Shown: positions 28,631 to 38,451 of the stretch, piece by piece
How the letters are laid out: each line of letters begins with the position of its first letter
Position numbering within the stretch: the first letter of the stretch is position 1
Source of the DNA: Sulfolobus islandicus Y.N.15.51
GTDB taxonomy: Archaea; Thermoproteota; Thermoprotei_A; Sulfolobales; Sulfolobaceae
Direction of reading: 5' to 3'
Assembly (NCBI RefSeq): GCF_000022485.1
Contig: NC_012623.1
Location: forward strand, 1,824,501-1,888,500
Length of the DNA: 64,000 nt
Translations under genes and position numbers: made by a program
The notes under the pieces: model-generated
What the model saw: only the letters and a program-made list of their open reading frames with translations
The model's database searches: none
What the model was told of the DNA's origin: nothing

Positions 28631-29741
28631 GCAAAGTAATGAGAAATCAATTCTTTTAGATGAAGCAGTAAGGCAGTATACAATATGTAATGCGTGCAGA
28701 CATTGTGAAGGTTTCTGTGCAGTATGGGATGTGATAAGCCTAAGAACTATTATTAAAGAAAAAGATGTTAAGTACTTTGCTTACTTATGTCATGATTGTA
28801 GAGATTGTTATTACGCATGTCCATATAGTATACCTCATGAATTCTCCTTAAATATTCCTAAAATAAATAGTAAAATAAGATTAGATATAAATAAAGAAAT
28901 GAGTATCCCAAAGTTTTTAGGGAAAATATATGATAAATTGAATATAATTACTGTATCAATAAGTATTTTATCGTTTATTTTTATGATAACTATAATCGGA
29001 TTACTTAGAGGCATAAATCTCTTAATTTCTCCTCAACCTTCATTTTATACCGTAATTCCCAGTATCTATATTCAAATAGGTGGTATAATATTAGGATTAT
29101 ATGCCTTAACTGTACTGATTTATCAAGGAATCGTCTATTGGTATGAAATAGGTGGAGATACTATTAACTTATTAAATCTCAAAAGTCATGTAATAACACT
29201 CTATCAAGAATTATCCCATAAATGGTTTAAAGGTGGTGGAGTTGGTTGTGATTATCCAAGTTACTCTGGAAGTTACTTAAGATTATTCTTTCACTCATTG
29301 CTTGTCAGTGGTTTCATTCTAGATTTTCTATCAACTGTAATTGCTGCATTTTATGAAAAAATATTGCACATAATGCCTCCGTATCCATTTGAATCTCCAG
29401 TAGTTATTTTGGGAATTTTAGGAGGTTTATTGCTATTATTATCATCTATAGGATTATTAACTTTAAAGAGAGTTTCAAATAAATCATTAATAGATGAAAA
29501 TATGGTACAGATTGATAATTGGCTCATTTATTTATTAGCATTAATTTCCATTTCAGGATTTCTTTTGCTTATATTTAGAGATACGCCATTTATGGGAATT
29601 TTATTAATTTTACACTTAAGTATTACAATACCTTTATTTCTCTTGGCACCGTATAGTAAATTTAGTCACTTTATTTACAGATATTTTGCTACATTGAAAT
29701 ATAATCAGGAGAAAACTTATTTCTTAAAAAACAGAAGGTGA
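28623..29741 (+). CDS. tcuB: TcuB-like membrane iron-sulfur electron-transfer protein
   Basis: A 372-residue protein with two 4Fe-4S motifs: C22-x2-C25-x2-C28-x3-C32 (ICNACRHCEGFCAVW) and C56-x2-C59-x2-C62-x3-C66. The rest has about six membrane helices (from residue about 100), probably binding heme or quinone. TcuB re-oxidises the FADH2 of TcuA and feeds electrons to the membrane chain. Start overlaps tcuA, stop is 5 bp from the aconitase start, so all three are one operon. Confidence 0.86.
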   Translation: MYEQSNEKSILLDEAVRQYTICNACRHCEGFCAVWDVISLRTIIKEKDVKYFAYLCHDCRDCYYACPYSIPHEFSLNIPKINSKIRLDINKEMSIPKFLGKIYDKLNIITVSISILSFIFMITIIGLLRGINLLISPQPSFYTVIPSIYIQIGGIILGLYALTVLIYQGIVYWYEIGGDTINLLNLKSHVITLYQELSHKWFKGGGVGCDYPSYSGSYLRLFFHSLLVSGFILDFLSTVIAAFYEKILHIMPPYPFESPVVILGILGGLLLLLSSIGLLTLKRVSNKSLIDENMVQIDNWLIYLLALISISGFLLLIFRDTPFMGILLILHLSITIPLFLLAPYSKFSHFIYRYFATLKYNQEKTYFLKNRR

Positions 29742-29746
29742 CTTGA

Positions 29747-32326
29747 ATGAAATTAAAGTTGAATGCTCTGACACAAGATATTTATTATGTGCCATTAAAT
29801 CAGTTCGAATACAATCTTGATAATTTACCTTATGTCAGTAAAATTATCATAGAAAACGTAATTGCACATAACATAAATGATATCGACAATAAATTAGTTA
29901 ATAATCTACTAAAGTGGGAAGTAGGAGAAGAAATACCATTATACCCTAATAGAATAGTTATGCAAGATTATACTGGAATTCCAGTCATTGCTGATCTCAC
30001 AGCCTTAAGGGATGTTGCGAAAAATTTAGGGTTAGATGTCAAAAAGATATCACCAATGGTACAAGTAGACTTAATAATAGATCATTCTGTTCAAGTGGAC
30101 TATTTCAAAAGAAATGATGCAATAAAATTGAACATGAGAAGAGAAATTGAAAGAAATTTAGAGAGATTTTCAATTATAAAATGGGCTCAAAATTCTATTA
30201 ACAATTTACGAGTTATTCCTCCAGGCAATGGAATAATTCATGAAATAAATTTAGAATTTTTATCTGATATTGTAACTATTGATAAATTAAATGACTTAAA
30301 AATAGCGCATATGGATTTCGTTCTAGGTACGGATTCACACACTACTATGATTAACGGTATAGGGGTATTGGGATGGGGAGTAGGTGGAATAGAAGCTGAA
30401 TTGGTTATGTTCAACGAACCTTATTACATAAAAATACCAGAAATTATTGGAATCAGATTAAATGGCAAGTTAAAACATGGTGTTACGCCAACTGATGTTG
30501 CACTATATATTACACAGCAACTAAGAAAGAGAAACTTAGTTGGAAAATTTGTAGAATTTTTTGGCGATGGACTAGTAAGTCTTTCTGCTTTTGATAGAGC
30601 TACGATTTCTAACATGGCCCCAGAATATGGTGTCACTGTAGCTTACTTTCCAATAGATAGTGTTACATTAAACTATTATAGTATAACGAATAGAAATGTA
30701 AAACTAATAATGGAATATCTGAGAGTTCAAAATTTATTATATTCAAATAATACATATCATAATAAATTAAAATATCAAGATGTAATAGATATAAACCTAG
30801 AAGATGTAGAACCTTCAATAGCTGGGCCTAGATATCCATACGAAAGAATAGAACTAAGTAAATCAAAGGAATTTATATATAATAATATTATAGGAAATAA
30901 AAAGAAGAAGGGTAAATATATAGAAGATGGTTCAATCACATTAGCAGCAATAACTAGCTGTACAAATACTGCGAATCCGTTATCTATAATTATTGCAGCT
31001 TTATTAGCTAAAAATGCAATAAAATATAATCTTAATATTCCTTGGTATGTTAAGACTAGTTTTGCACCTGGATCAAAAATAGTTGAAGAATATCTTAACG
31101 ATCTTGGATTATTAGAATATCTGGATAAATTAGGTTTTAATATAGTTGCATTTGGATGTACAACGTGTATAGGAAATACTGGTCCCCTCTTAAAAGAAGT
31201 AGAAGAAGACATAAAAAATAATGGAATAATTACATTTGGAGTTATATCTGGAAATAGAAATTTTGAAGGAAGAATACATCCCTTATTAAATGGCGTATTC
31301 CTAGCTTCACCACCAATGGTTATTGCCTATGCTATAGCCGGAAGAATTGACATACAGCTAGATAGAGAACCTTTAGGATATGATAATTTAGGAAATGCTG
31401 TATATCTTAAAGATATATGGCCTACTAGTAATGAAATAAATGAAGCATTAAATAAGATATATAATAAATTTAATATTTATCATAACAAGATAGCAAAAAT
31501 AATTATAAATAGTAATGATAATTGGAAAGAAGTGAAAAGTCCTTCAGGAGAAATATTTGATTGGTCTTTTACAAAGCAGTATATAAAGAGACCTCCATGG
31601 TTTGACGAGGAAAATAAACATACCTTAAATGACATAGTCGATGCAAGAGTACTAGGACTCTTTGGAGATGATGTAACTACTGATCATATTTCACCAGCTG
31701 GACCTATTCCAACGAATTCAACTATCTATAATTATATGATCTCACAAGGGATAAAACCAGAAGGTAATTTAGGTTCTTATAGGGCAAATCATGAAATTTA
31801 TATAAGATCCGCGTTTTTACATCCTAAATTAAAGAATTATCTTAATAATAAAGAAGGTGGATTAACATTATATTTACCAGAAATGAAAGAAATGACGTTT
31901 TATGAAGCTTCGCAAGAATATGCGAAAAACAACATTCCATTAATAATTATAGCAGGAAAAAGATTTGGAATGGGCAGTTCTAGAGATACTGCAGCGAAAA
32001 TTATACGTCTTCTTAACGTAAAAGCTGTTTTAGCTGAAAGTTTTGAGAGAATATTCAGAGAAAATCTAGTATTGATGGGTGTAGTTCCTATACTTATTCC
32101 TAATTGGAAATCTCTTAATATTAGTGGCGAAGAGAAATTTAGTATAAAAGGATTATCAGCTCAATTGAAACCAAAGCAAGATGTATTAATTGAGATAAAA
32201 ACTGAGAAGTCTATAATTAATATTAAAGGAAAAATATCTATAGAAACTGAAAAAGAATTAAAATATTTAGCTTATGGAGGCGCTTATAACTACATTAAGG
32301 ATAAAATTCTCTATCATAGACAGTAA
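29747..32326 (+). CDS. Aconitate hydratase (aconitase, AcnA/IRP-like)
   Basis: An 859-residue aconitase with the cluster cysteines in ITSCTNTANP and FGCTTCIGNTG, the HTTM and GTDSH-like substrate segments in the N-terminal half, and the swivelling C-terminal domain with FGMGSSRDTAAK and AESFERIFRENL. It converts cis-aconitate to isocitrate or citrate. Placed after tcuAB it would take the aconitate made from tricarballylate into the citric acid cycle. The gene is strikingly A+T-rich in codon choice compared with the cas genes. Confidence 0.92.
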   Translation: MKLKLNALTQDIYYVPLNQFEYNLDNLPYVSKIIIENVIAHNINDIDNKLVNNLLKWEVGEEIPLYPNRIVMQDYTGIPVIADLTALRDVAKNLGLDVKKISPMVQVDLIIDHSVQVDYFKRNDAIKLNMRREIERNLERFSIIKWAQNSINNLRVIPPGNGIIHEINLEFLSDIVTIDKLNDLKIAHMDFVLGTDSHTTMINGIGVLGWGVGGIEAELVMFNEPYYIKIPEIIGIRLNGKLKHGVTPTDVALYITQQLRKRNLVGKFVEFFGDGLVSLSAFDRATISNMAPEYGVTVAYFPIDSVTLNYYSITNRNVKLIMEYLRVQNLLYSNNTYHNKLKYQDVIDINLEDVEPSIAGPRYPYERIELSKSKEFIYNNIIGNKKKKGKYIEDGSITLAAITSCTNTANPLSIIIAALLAKNAIKYNLNIPWYVKTSFAPGSKIVEEYLNDLGLLEYLDKLGFNIVAFGCTTCIGNTGPLLKEVEEDIKNNGIITFGVISGNRNFEGRIHPLLNGVFLASPPMVIAYAIAGRIDIQLDREPLGYDNLGNAVYLKDIWPTSNEINEALNKIYNKFNIYHNKIAKIIINSNDNWKEVKSPSGEIFDWSFTKQYIKRPPWFDEENKHTLNDIVDARVLGLFGDDVTTDHISPAGPIPTNSTIYNYMISQGIKPEGNLGSYRANHEIYIRSAFLHPKLKNYLNNKEGGLTLYLPEMKEMTFYEASQEYAKNNIPLIIIAGKRFGMGSSRDTAAKIIRLLNVKAVLAESFERIFRENLVLMGVVPILIPNWKSLNISGEEKFSIKGLSAQLKPKQDVLIEIKTEKSIINIKGKISIETEKELKYLAYGGAYNYIKDKILYHRQ

Positions 32327-32397
32327 ATATAAAATATAATATAGTTTAGCATAACCTTTAAGTATTTTTAAAAATTATAATAGAGAATGGGAATTCA

Positions 32398-33069
32398 ATG
32401 TTAAAAATTTTAGAAATTAAGACTAAATTAAAGCATTATGATTGTTGGAGTACTCTTTGTGAAGCATATTTATGTACAGGAAAAATACATTATGCGATTA
32501 AGATTAACAATAGCGAAATCTTGGAAATTGCTACTCTTAAATTTAGAGATATTGAGCTACTTAGGCATTTCATAAATATTTCTACCAAAAAGAATATTAT
32601 AGATATATTATATTTTAAACGAAATTTTAATAATAATGTAGAAATTATGTATACCTTAAATTATGATGAAACAGTTAGAAGAGTATTTGAAATCTTTCAT
32701 CCTATTTTAGAAGAAGTTATTCCAATGGACGGATTTGAATTTTGGACTTTATTTTTAATGATAAGAAGGAAAAGTGAATTATCTTCAATAGTAGCTACTT
32801 TAGTAGATTCATTAGAGGCTAAAAATATTAAAGTTCTTGATTTATATTACAATTTATACGAGTTAAATAGTATAATAGATCGTGTAGTAATGCCATTACT
32901 CACTGATCGTGAGAATGAGATATTATATAAAGCTTATACGAAGGGATTTTTTGAAACTCCCAGAAATATTACAGTAACTGAATTGGCAAACGAAATAGGA
33001 ATAAGCAAGACCGCAGTTTTAAAAATTTTAAGAAATAGTATAAAAAAAACTTATAAAATCTTATTTTAG
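32398..33069 (+). CDS. HTH_10 (bacterio-opsin activator, Bat-like) transcriptional regulator
   Basis: A 223-residue archaeal regulator. The C-terminal LTDRENEILYKAYTKGFFET then TVTELANEIGISKTAVLKIL is the HTH_10 helix-turn-helix. The N-terminal 150 residues are a ligand- or signal-sensing domain without a clear family. It starts 71 bp after the aconitase stop and may control the tcu-acn operon or the broken genes next to it. A paralogue of the same layout is at 51035-51682. Confidence 0.82.
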   Translation: MLKILEIKTKLKHYDCWSTLCEAYLCTGKIHYAIKINNSEILEIATLKFRDIELLRHFINISTKKNIIDILYFKRNFNNNVEIMYTLNYDETVRRVFEIFHPILEEVIPMDGFEFWTLFLMIRRKSELSSIVATLVDSLEAKNIKVLDLYYNLYELNSIIDRVVMPLLTDRENEILYKAYTKGFFETPRNITVTELANEIGISKTAVLKILRNSIKKTYKILF

Positions 33070-33077
33070 TAAAGTTG

Positions 33078-33865
33078 CTACATAGATCTTTTCCCCTTTT
33101 TATATATAAACTCTTCTATTTTTTTCTTCACATTATCATTAAATAAGTTTACAGCTAATTCTATCTCATATGATAATGAAGTTGACAATGGACTTTCTAT
33201 CCCTTCATTAATAGCTCTTTTAGCTTTATATATTGCATCAACTGAAAATTTACAAATATTATTGGCTAATTTCTTAGCTTCTTCTAAAAGCAATTCTTTG
33301 TCTACTATTTTATTAATTATATTTAGTGATAACGCCTCTTCTGAGTAATAAATTTAGCTTCAAGTATAAGTTCTTTAGCCTTATTTCTTCCTACTATTCT
33401 AGCAAGTCTTTGGGTTCCCCCACTACCTGGTATTAGACCCAATGTAATCTCAGGGAATCCAAATAAAGCATCTTTAGTAGCAATTATTAAATCTCCGGCT
33501 AGTGCTAATTCAAATCCACCACCTAAACAATAGCCATTTACTGCACTTATTATTAATTTGTTCATATTTTCTATAAAATCGTATACCATCCTAGCAATTT
33601 TTAGAAATTCGGCAAAAGTTTGTTGAGTCATACTATAAAACTCATAAATATCAGCACCAGCACTAAATGCTCTCCCTTTTCCAGTAATAATTATTGCACA
33701 GATCTCCTTATTAATCTCAAGCTGCTGTAATATATTATATAATTCAAGATATAGCCTAGTGTTTAGGGCATTAAGTTTTTGCTCTCTATTTAAGCTTATA
33801 ATCGCAATTGGCTTCTCTATACTTATATCTATCAAATTGCCATTACTTATAGGGCAACACCTCAT
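33078..33865 (-). pseudogene. Enoyl-CoA hydratase/isomerase (crotonase family), frameshifted
   Basis: Frame 1 (33865 to 33323) has the crotonase oxyanion-hole segments GRAFSAGADIYEFY and NGYCLGGGFELALAGD, and PGSGGTQRLARIVG. It ends early at AKFITQKRRYH. One lost base near 33341 explains this, since the next frame continues EEALSLNIINKIVDKELLLE and on to the normal C-terminus at 33078. The predicted start ATG lies in the target duplication of the ISC1058-like element, so that insertion has separated the gene from its promoter as well. Confidence 0.85.
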
Positions 33866-34750
33866 ATGCTTTGTGGGTTACTTCAGAATTATACAAAAAT
33901 TTATAAATAATTATACCGAGTATTACTCATGGGAAAGAGTAAGTACAAGAGGGATTGGAGCAAGTACGACGAGAACGTTATAACGAGATATACCCTAATG
34001 TTCCCCTTCTACGTCTTCCAACACTGGTGGGAATTACTAGCAGAAGAGAATAGGAATGCCAAGAAAACCTACAAGGCGCCAAAGGAGTTCAACGACTTCC
34101 TAGCGTTCCTGCACTTGTTCCTACCTTATAGGGCCATAGAAGGAGTATTGAGAGCATTAGAAAGACTGAAAATCATCCCAACAAGCCTAGACTACTCAAC
34201 AATATGGGAAAGAGTAAGAAACATGAACATAAAATTCCCAGAGGCAAATGACCAACTAGAAGTAATAGCAGACGCAACGGGAATAAGCACAACAAGGGGA
34301 GGACAATACATTATCGCAAAATGGGGAAAAACCAAGGACTCAAAATTCCTCAAGATCGAAATAGTAATGGATAAGGACCAATTCAACGTAATAAACGCTG
34401 AAGTAACCAGCAACGAGGTTCAGACTGCAGTTAAGACGGTTAAGGATTTACAAGATAAGGGAAAGAAGGTCAAGAAGTTTTATGGAGATAAAGCTTATGA
34501 TGCTAATGAGGTTTACAAGACTGGGGTTGAGGTTGTTGTTCCACCTAGGGAGAACGCCTCCACTAGACGCGGTCATCCTGCTAGGAGAAAGGCTGTAAGG
34601 GAGTTCAAGAGGTTGGGTTATAATCGTTGGAGGGAGGAGAGGGGTTACGGTGTTAGGTGGAGGATTGAGTCCTTATTCTCTGCTGTGAAGCGTACTTTTG
34701 GGGAATCTGTTAGGGCTACAAGGCACTACATGCTGACGCCTCTAACAAAC

Positions 34751-35911
34751 CTATGGGGATAACGAGTCTAGCGCGTCTCCCACGTCGAAGTCCTTGACAT
34801 TAACTTCCTTACCCCTAGGAATCCTAAAACTCTTCTTGACAACTCCCTTGTAAACACCGTCCTTTATAACATGATAACAAATGCTTGCAAGCTTTCCGGC
34901 AAGAGCACAAGTAGCTTGAGTAACACTCTTCCCCCTAGCAATAAGCCTCTCATAATACCCTTTAAAAGGCTCAAGACCCCTAGCAACCTTGGCAACCAAG
35001 TAGAGAGCTCTACGCAAATACTTATTACCCCTAATCATACCGGAGTGAGACTCGCTATCACCACTCTGCTTAGTTTTGGGTGCAAAGCTTGCATAAGCCC
35101 TAGCAGCCTTAGAACTGGAAAAACGGGAAACATCACCGAACTCAGCGTAAATAGTTGCAGCACTAATCAAACCAATCCCGGGGATCTTACTCAACTCAAT
35201 TACTGGTTTTGGAATCTTGGAAATTATCATATCCTCAACCTCCTTAATCATTTTCTCCAAGTTTTTTAACAGTTCAACTAATTGTTTTAACGCTAGTTTT
35301 TCCGCGTCGTTTAAGTTTCTCCCTAGTTTTTCTTTTAGTTCCTCCTTCTCTTCCTTGCTTAGTCCCTCCCCCTTTACTAGCTTTTCAAGTAGTTTTCTTC
35401 CCTTCTTGTCGAATGGTTGTATTTTATATCCCGCGAATTCTAATATTTTCCTTATCTCGTTCTTTACTTGTGTTGTCTTCTCTACTAAGCTTTCCCTATA
35501 TCTCGTTAGTTCTCTTAGCTCCATTATTTCTCCTGTTGGTATGTATGATCCCTTGATTACTCCGGTCATGTGTGCTACTAGTAACCTTTGTGCGTCGAGT
35601 TTGTCTGTCTTTTTCCCTAGTATTTCTGTTAGGTGTAGTGGGTTTATTACTGTTACCTTGTATCCTTTTTCCGTTAGTTTTTCGTGTAGGTAGAAGTAAT
35701 ATATTCCAGTTGCCTCTATTATTCCTTCCTTATATTCTCCTAGGAATTTAATTAGTTCCTCTATTCCCTCGTTGTCGTGGTTGAATTCCTTTACCTCCTT
35801 GACGTATACTGCTGATTTTTCTTGTTCTACTACTAGTTCTCCCTTTGCTGCTGTTAGTTTGCTTTGTGAAATATCAATTGCGAAGGCCTTGTTTGTAACT
35901 TTTAATTCCAT
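34751..35911 (-). CDS. IS110-family recombinase (DEDD transposase)
   Basis: A 386-residue intact protein. The N-terminal RuvC-like domain has D13 (FAIDIS), E66 (IIEATG), D103 and D106 (KTDKLDAQRL), the DEDD catalytic set. After a coiled-coil stretch (about 140-225) comes the Transposase_20 domain, starting LSKIPGIGLISAATIYAEFG, with the probable nucleophile S283 (KTKQSGDS). IS110 recombinases exchange DNA at a core dinucleotide guided by a bridge RNA made from the element's own non-coding end, which fits the long 5' region here. The long antisense frames in this gene are compositional. Confidence 0.93.
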   Translation of the reverse strand: MELKVTNKAFAIDISQSKLTAAKGELVVEQEKSAVYVKEVKEFNHDNEGIEELIKFLGEYKEGIIEATGIYYFYLHEKLTEKGYKVTVINPLHLTEILGKKTDKLDAQRLLVAHMTGVIKGSYIPTGEIMELRELTRYRESLVEKTTQVKNEIRKILEFAGYKIQPFDKKGRKLLEKLVKGEGLSKEEKEELKEKLGRNLNDAEKLALKQLVELLKNLEKMIKEVEDMIISKIPKPVIELSKIPGIGLISAATIYAEFGDVSRFSSSKAARAYASFAPKTKQSGDSESHSGMIRGNKYLRRALYLVAKVARGLEPFKGYYERLIARGKSVTQATCALAGKLASICYHVIKDGVYKGVVKKSFRIPRGKEVNVKDFDVGDALDSLSP

Positions 35912-36207
35912 GCTTGTGTATTACGCGTTTCTCGAGATATTTTTTGTTCTCATAATACCTTGTTTTCTTTGCATAGTGTTAAGTGTTTCAGCCCCTAGAG
36001 TATTTTGTTACAACCTCCTACTCGGGGGTTTTTATCCCCTCTTGTTAGATCGTTCTAGGGGCTTCACAGCTAGCCTTGTAGATGGGGTTTTATCCCCATG
36101 TTTTCTATGAGCTTATGTTGTTTTTCTCCTTACTTGTTTATTTCCTTTTCTCTTGTAATACTTGGTTTTATTCGTTCTCTTGTTTTGCGTGGATTGCCCC
36201 GTAGGAG
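35912..36207 (-). ncRNA. Candidate bridge RNA of the IS110 element (5' non-coding end)
   Basis: Read on the minus strand, this end contains a long stem AGCCCCUAGA/UCUAGGGGCU (36054-36063 with 35990-35999). There are two similar hairpins, GGGGAUAAAACCCC (within 36082-36099) and GGGGAUAAAAACCCC (36024-36039). The first is followed by CUACAAG (36075-36081), identical to the plus strand of the occupied target next to and including the AG core. The second is followed by GUAGGAGG (36014-36021), identical to the plus strand of the reconstructed circle junction (GTAGG-AG-G). Left of the first hairpin, UAGAAAAC (36100-36107) can pair with the other target half with one G-T wobble. A left donor guide was not found. 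RNA ends are not defined. Confidence 0.7.
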
Positions 36208-36425
36208 TTTTTTAGGACAAGTGGTTGAGGCTAAGCTCAAGTTCTGGGCTTATGCATGGATGGTCCACTTGGCTAATTCTTTAGTTGGTAGAGCTCCGGG
36301 TATTAGGGTGTGAGCTCGCGAATAACGTTGAAATAAATATTAATTACTGAAAAATTCTCAGTGTATCATATCATGCTTATGAAATAAATTGAAGAGATCA
36401 ACAAAGCAACACCTCATATAATTCT

Positions 36426-37800
36426 TTAAATTACTTGTCTAGCAGTAATTTCTTCTAAAATACGACGACGAGTTTCAGGTACTCCAAACGTTAAAGCCAG
36501 TGTAACTAGAGCTACCATTATACCCGTTATATACACTCCAACTAATCCGTAAGTTTGTGCTATTACAACTCCTACATATGGTGCTAAAGCAGCTCCTGCT
36601 CTTGCTGCTGCGTAATTGACTCCAGTAGCAGTTGCTCTAATATCATTAGTATAAGTTTCTGGACCCCATTGATGCACTACATCAGCCCAAATAGTAACCA
36701 TTCCGCTTATTATCGCGCCAGCTACAAGTAGGATAAACTTCGTCGGAATAGCTAAATATATACCAGCTGCAATTATCATTATGATAATACTATTATCATT
36801 GTACCTCTTCTTCCTATCTTTGTATCTATAGTAAATACGGGTGGTAAGGCTAAAGCGGCAGCACCTATGCCTGAAGCTAGACCATATTCTAACGAGTGAA
36901 TAATTGTAAAACCTCGTGTAACTAAGATTGATGGCAAGGCTGTTATAAAGAAATACCATCCAAAAAAGGATAAGAAATAAATGGGCAACCAGAAAGCTGT
37001 CAATTTTCCGTTTCTTCCTTTAAATACTTCCTTTACACTTAGTTGTGAAGTAAAGGGTTGCAATGAGAGTATTAGAGGAGAAGGTAATTTTTTATGGATA
37101 TCCGATTCTACATGTTTCTCTATGCTAGTCATAACTGCTTTAGCTTCGTCATATTTTCCTCTTACAGCTAACCACCTAGGTGATTCAGGTAATATAGTTC
37201 TAGCTGCCCATAAAGGAATAGCGGTTATTCCACCTATAATAAACATATATCTCCAAGCTTGCGGTGATAGGGGTATTATAATTAAACCTAGTGCAAATAT
37301 AACTGGAACATACCATTCAAATATTGCAAAAACAACTTGAAAATATTTTCCTCTCATCTTACTGGGTAATATCTCATTTAAATATGAATCTAAAGTGGTA
37401 TCTCTATGCCTAAAAAAATTCCCGTTAATAATCTTAATATGAACATTATTATATAATTAGGTGAAGCAGCTGTAATAAGCGATAAACTTCCCCAACCTAT
37501 TAATGTTATCATAAACATTCTTTTCCTTCCATACTTATCCGCTAAGTATCCTCCAATTGCAGCACCTATCAGCATACCTAATAATGTTATGGTTATTAGT
37601 AATGCACCTGCAGCAGTAGATACATGGAATGTTTTAGCAGCGGCTGGTGCAACTGCTCCCATCATGGATACTTCAAAGAAATCGAAGAAATATCCGAATG
37701 CTGCTATTAAGAAAACCATCCATATGTATTTAGTAATTGGTAGCCTCTCAATTCTTGCTACGATTTCTTGAAGTACCTTCTCTTTTTCGTTCTCAGTCAT
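36426..37800 (-). pseudogene. MFS transporter, broken by two frameshifts
   Basis: Three frames line up as one 12-helix transporter of about 455 residues. N-terminal part 37800 to about 37390, with the loop-2 motif GGYLADKYGRKRMF. After GIEIP a lost base near 37395 moves to TLDSYLNEILPSKMRGKYFQ, which has PESPRWLAVRGKYDEA. After GRRGTMIIV near 36785 a second shift leads to IIMIIAAGIYLAIPTKFILL and the stop at 36426. The stop is 8 bp from the IS target duplication. Resembles aromatic-acid or sugar carriers of Sulfolobales. Confidence 0.85.
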
Positions 37801-37965
37801 ATTTCTTCTAGAAGGATTTTAATTTACTAATAATATAAGATATTACGTCAACATATGTACTAACGTATTCGTATAAATAATTCTTATTCTAATTATAAAC
37901 TTAGGACTTTTCAGTTCACATGTAAACTAATGTATTGATAATCTATTATAAGAAAGCCGATTTTG

Positions 37966-38451
37966 GTGATAAAAATAAAGTTTTATGAGGATATAAACGT
38001 AAATGAACAATTTGTAACTCCTGCTAGAACAATAACAGAAGCCGACGTAGTACTATTCGCAGCTATTACTGGCGATTATAACTCTATTCATACAGATGAG
38101 GTTTATAGTAAAAAATTTAGTATATATGGAAGGAGAGTTGTGCATGGCCTATTTGTACTCTCTATTGCTGAAGGACTTTTTCAACGATTAGGATGGTTTG
38201 AGGGAGTACCAGCAGTTTCCATAGGTTATGAGGATGTAAGGTTTATTAAGTCAGTATTTATTGGTGATACGATACATTTTGTAGGTGAGGTAATCGATAA
38301 AAGGATAAGTAAGAAAAGAGAAAAATGGGGTATAGTCAAAATAAAAATGGAAGGAAAGAATGTAAATGATAATACTACAGTAATCTCTTTCATCCACGCT
38401 TATTTAGTCCCCTTAAAAAATGGAGAGATGAAAAGTAATGAAAAAGCTTAA
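37966..38451 (+). CDS. MaoC-like enoyl-CoA hydratase/dehydratase
   Basis: About 161 residues, single hot-dog domain. The hydratase motif is TGDYNSIHTDEVYSKK followed by RVVHGLFVLSI, with N in place of the usual P/H position before H but the catalytic D and H kept. Start taken as GTG at 37966 (a TTG one codon before is equally possible). It overlaps the acyl-CoA dehydrogenase start by 14 bp. It is the first gene of a rightward operon that ends with the CoA-transferase at 40697. Confidence 0.85.
   Translation: MIKIKFYEDINVNEQFVTPARTITEADVVLFAAITGDYNSIHTDEVYSKKFSIYGRRVVHGLFVLSIAEGLFQRLGWFEGVPAVSIGYEDVRFIKSVFIGDTIHFVGEVIDKRISKKREKWGIVKIKMEGKNVNDNTTVISFIHAYLVPLKNGEMKSNEKA

Larger units (their letters stand above)
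34723..36207 (-). mobile_element. IS110-family insertion sequence (about 1485 bp)
   Basis: Defined by comparison with the uninterrupted ISC1058-like copy at 23447: the sequence GGCTACAAG/TTTTTTAGG is split. An AG dinucleotide is present at both junctions (34721-34722 and 36206-36207), as expected for a core dinucleotide (CT on the element's sense strand). There are no terminal inverted repeats and no longer target duplication, typical of IS110. The element reads leftward: 296-bp 5' non-coding end, recombinase gene, 28-bp 3' end. Confidence 0.88.
33929..36313 (+). pseudogene. IS5-family (ISC1058-like) transposase, interrupted by IS110
   Basis: The first part (33929 to 34722) reads MGKSKYKRDWSKYDENVITR through the DDE region: ADATGIST (first D), FYGDKAYDANEVY (second D) and WRIESLFSAVKRTFGESVRA (E). 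The frame is otherwise intact. It is cut after the codons for RATR and resumes at 36208 with FLGQVVEAKLKFWAYAWMVH to the stop at 36313. Excision of the IS110 element with one core AG would restore the gene, so this copy was probably active until recently. Confidence 0.9.
33867..36408 (+). mobile_element. ISC1058-like IS5-family element, interrupted by an IS110-family element
   Basis: Begins TGCTTTGTGGGT and ends CAACAAAGCA, with a 10-bp target duplication ACACCTCATA (33857-33866 and 36409-36418). The total is 2542 bp; without the nested 1485-bp element it is 1057 bp, close to the 1058 bp its name implies. It is inserted at the 5' end of the enoyl-CoA hydratase gene. Confidence 0.9.

Noticed and set aside
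35217-35693. A 158-codon frame antisense to the IS110 recombinase
   Set aside because: Serine/phenylalanine-rich shadow of a gene with all catalytic residues in place on the other strand.
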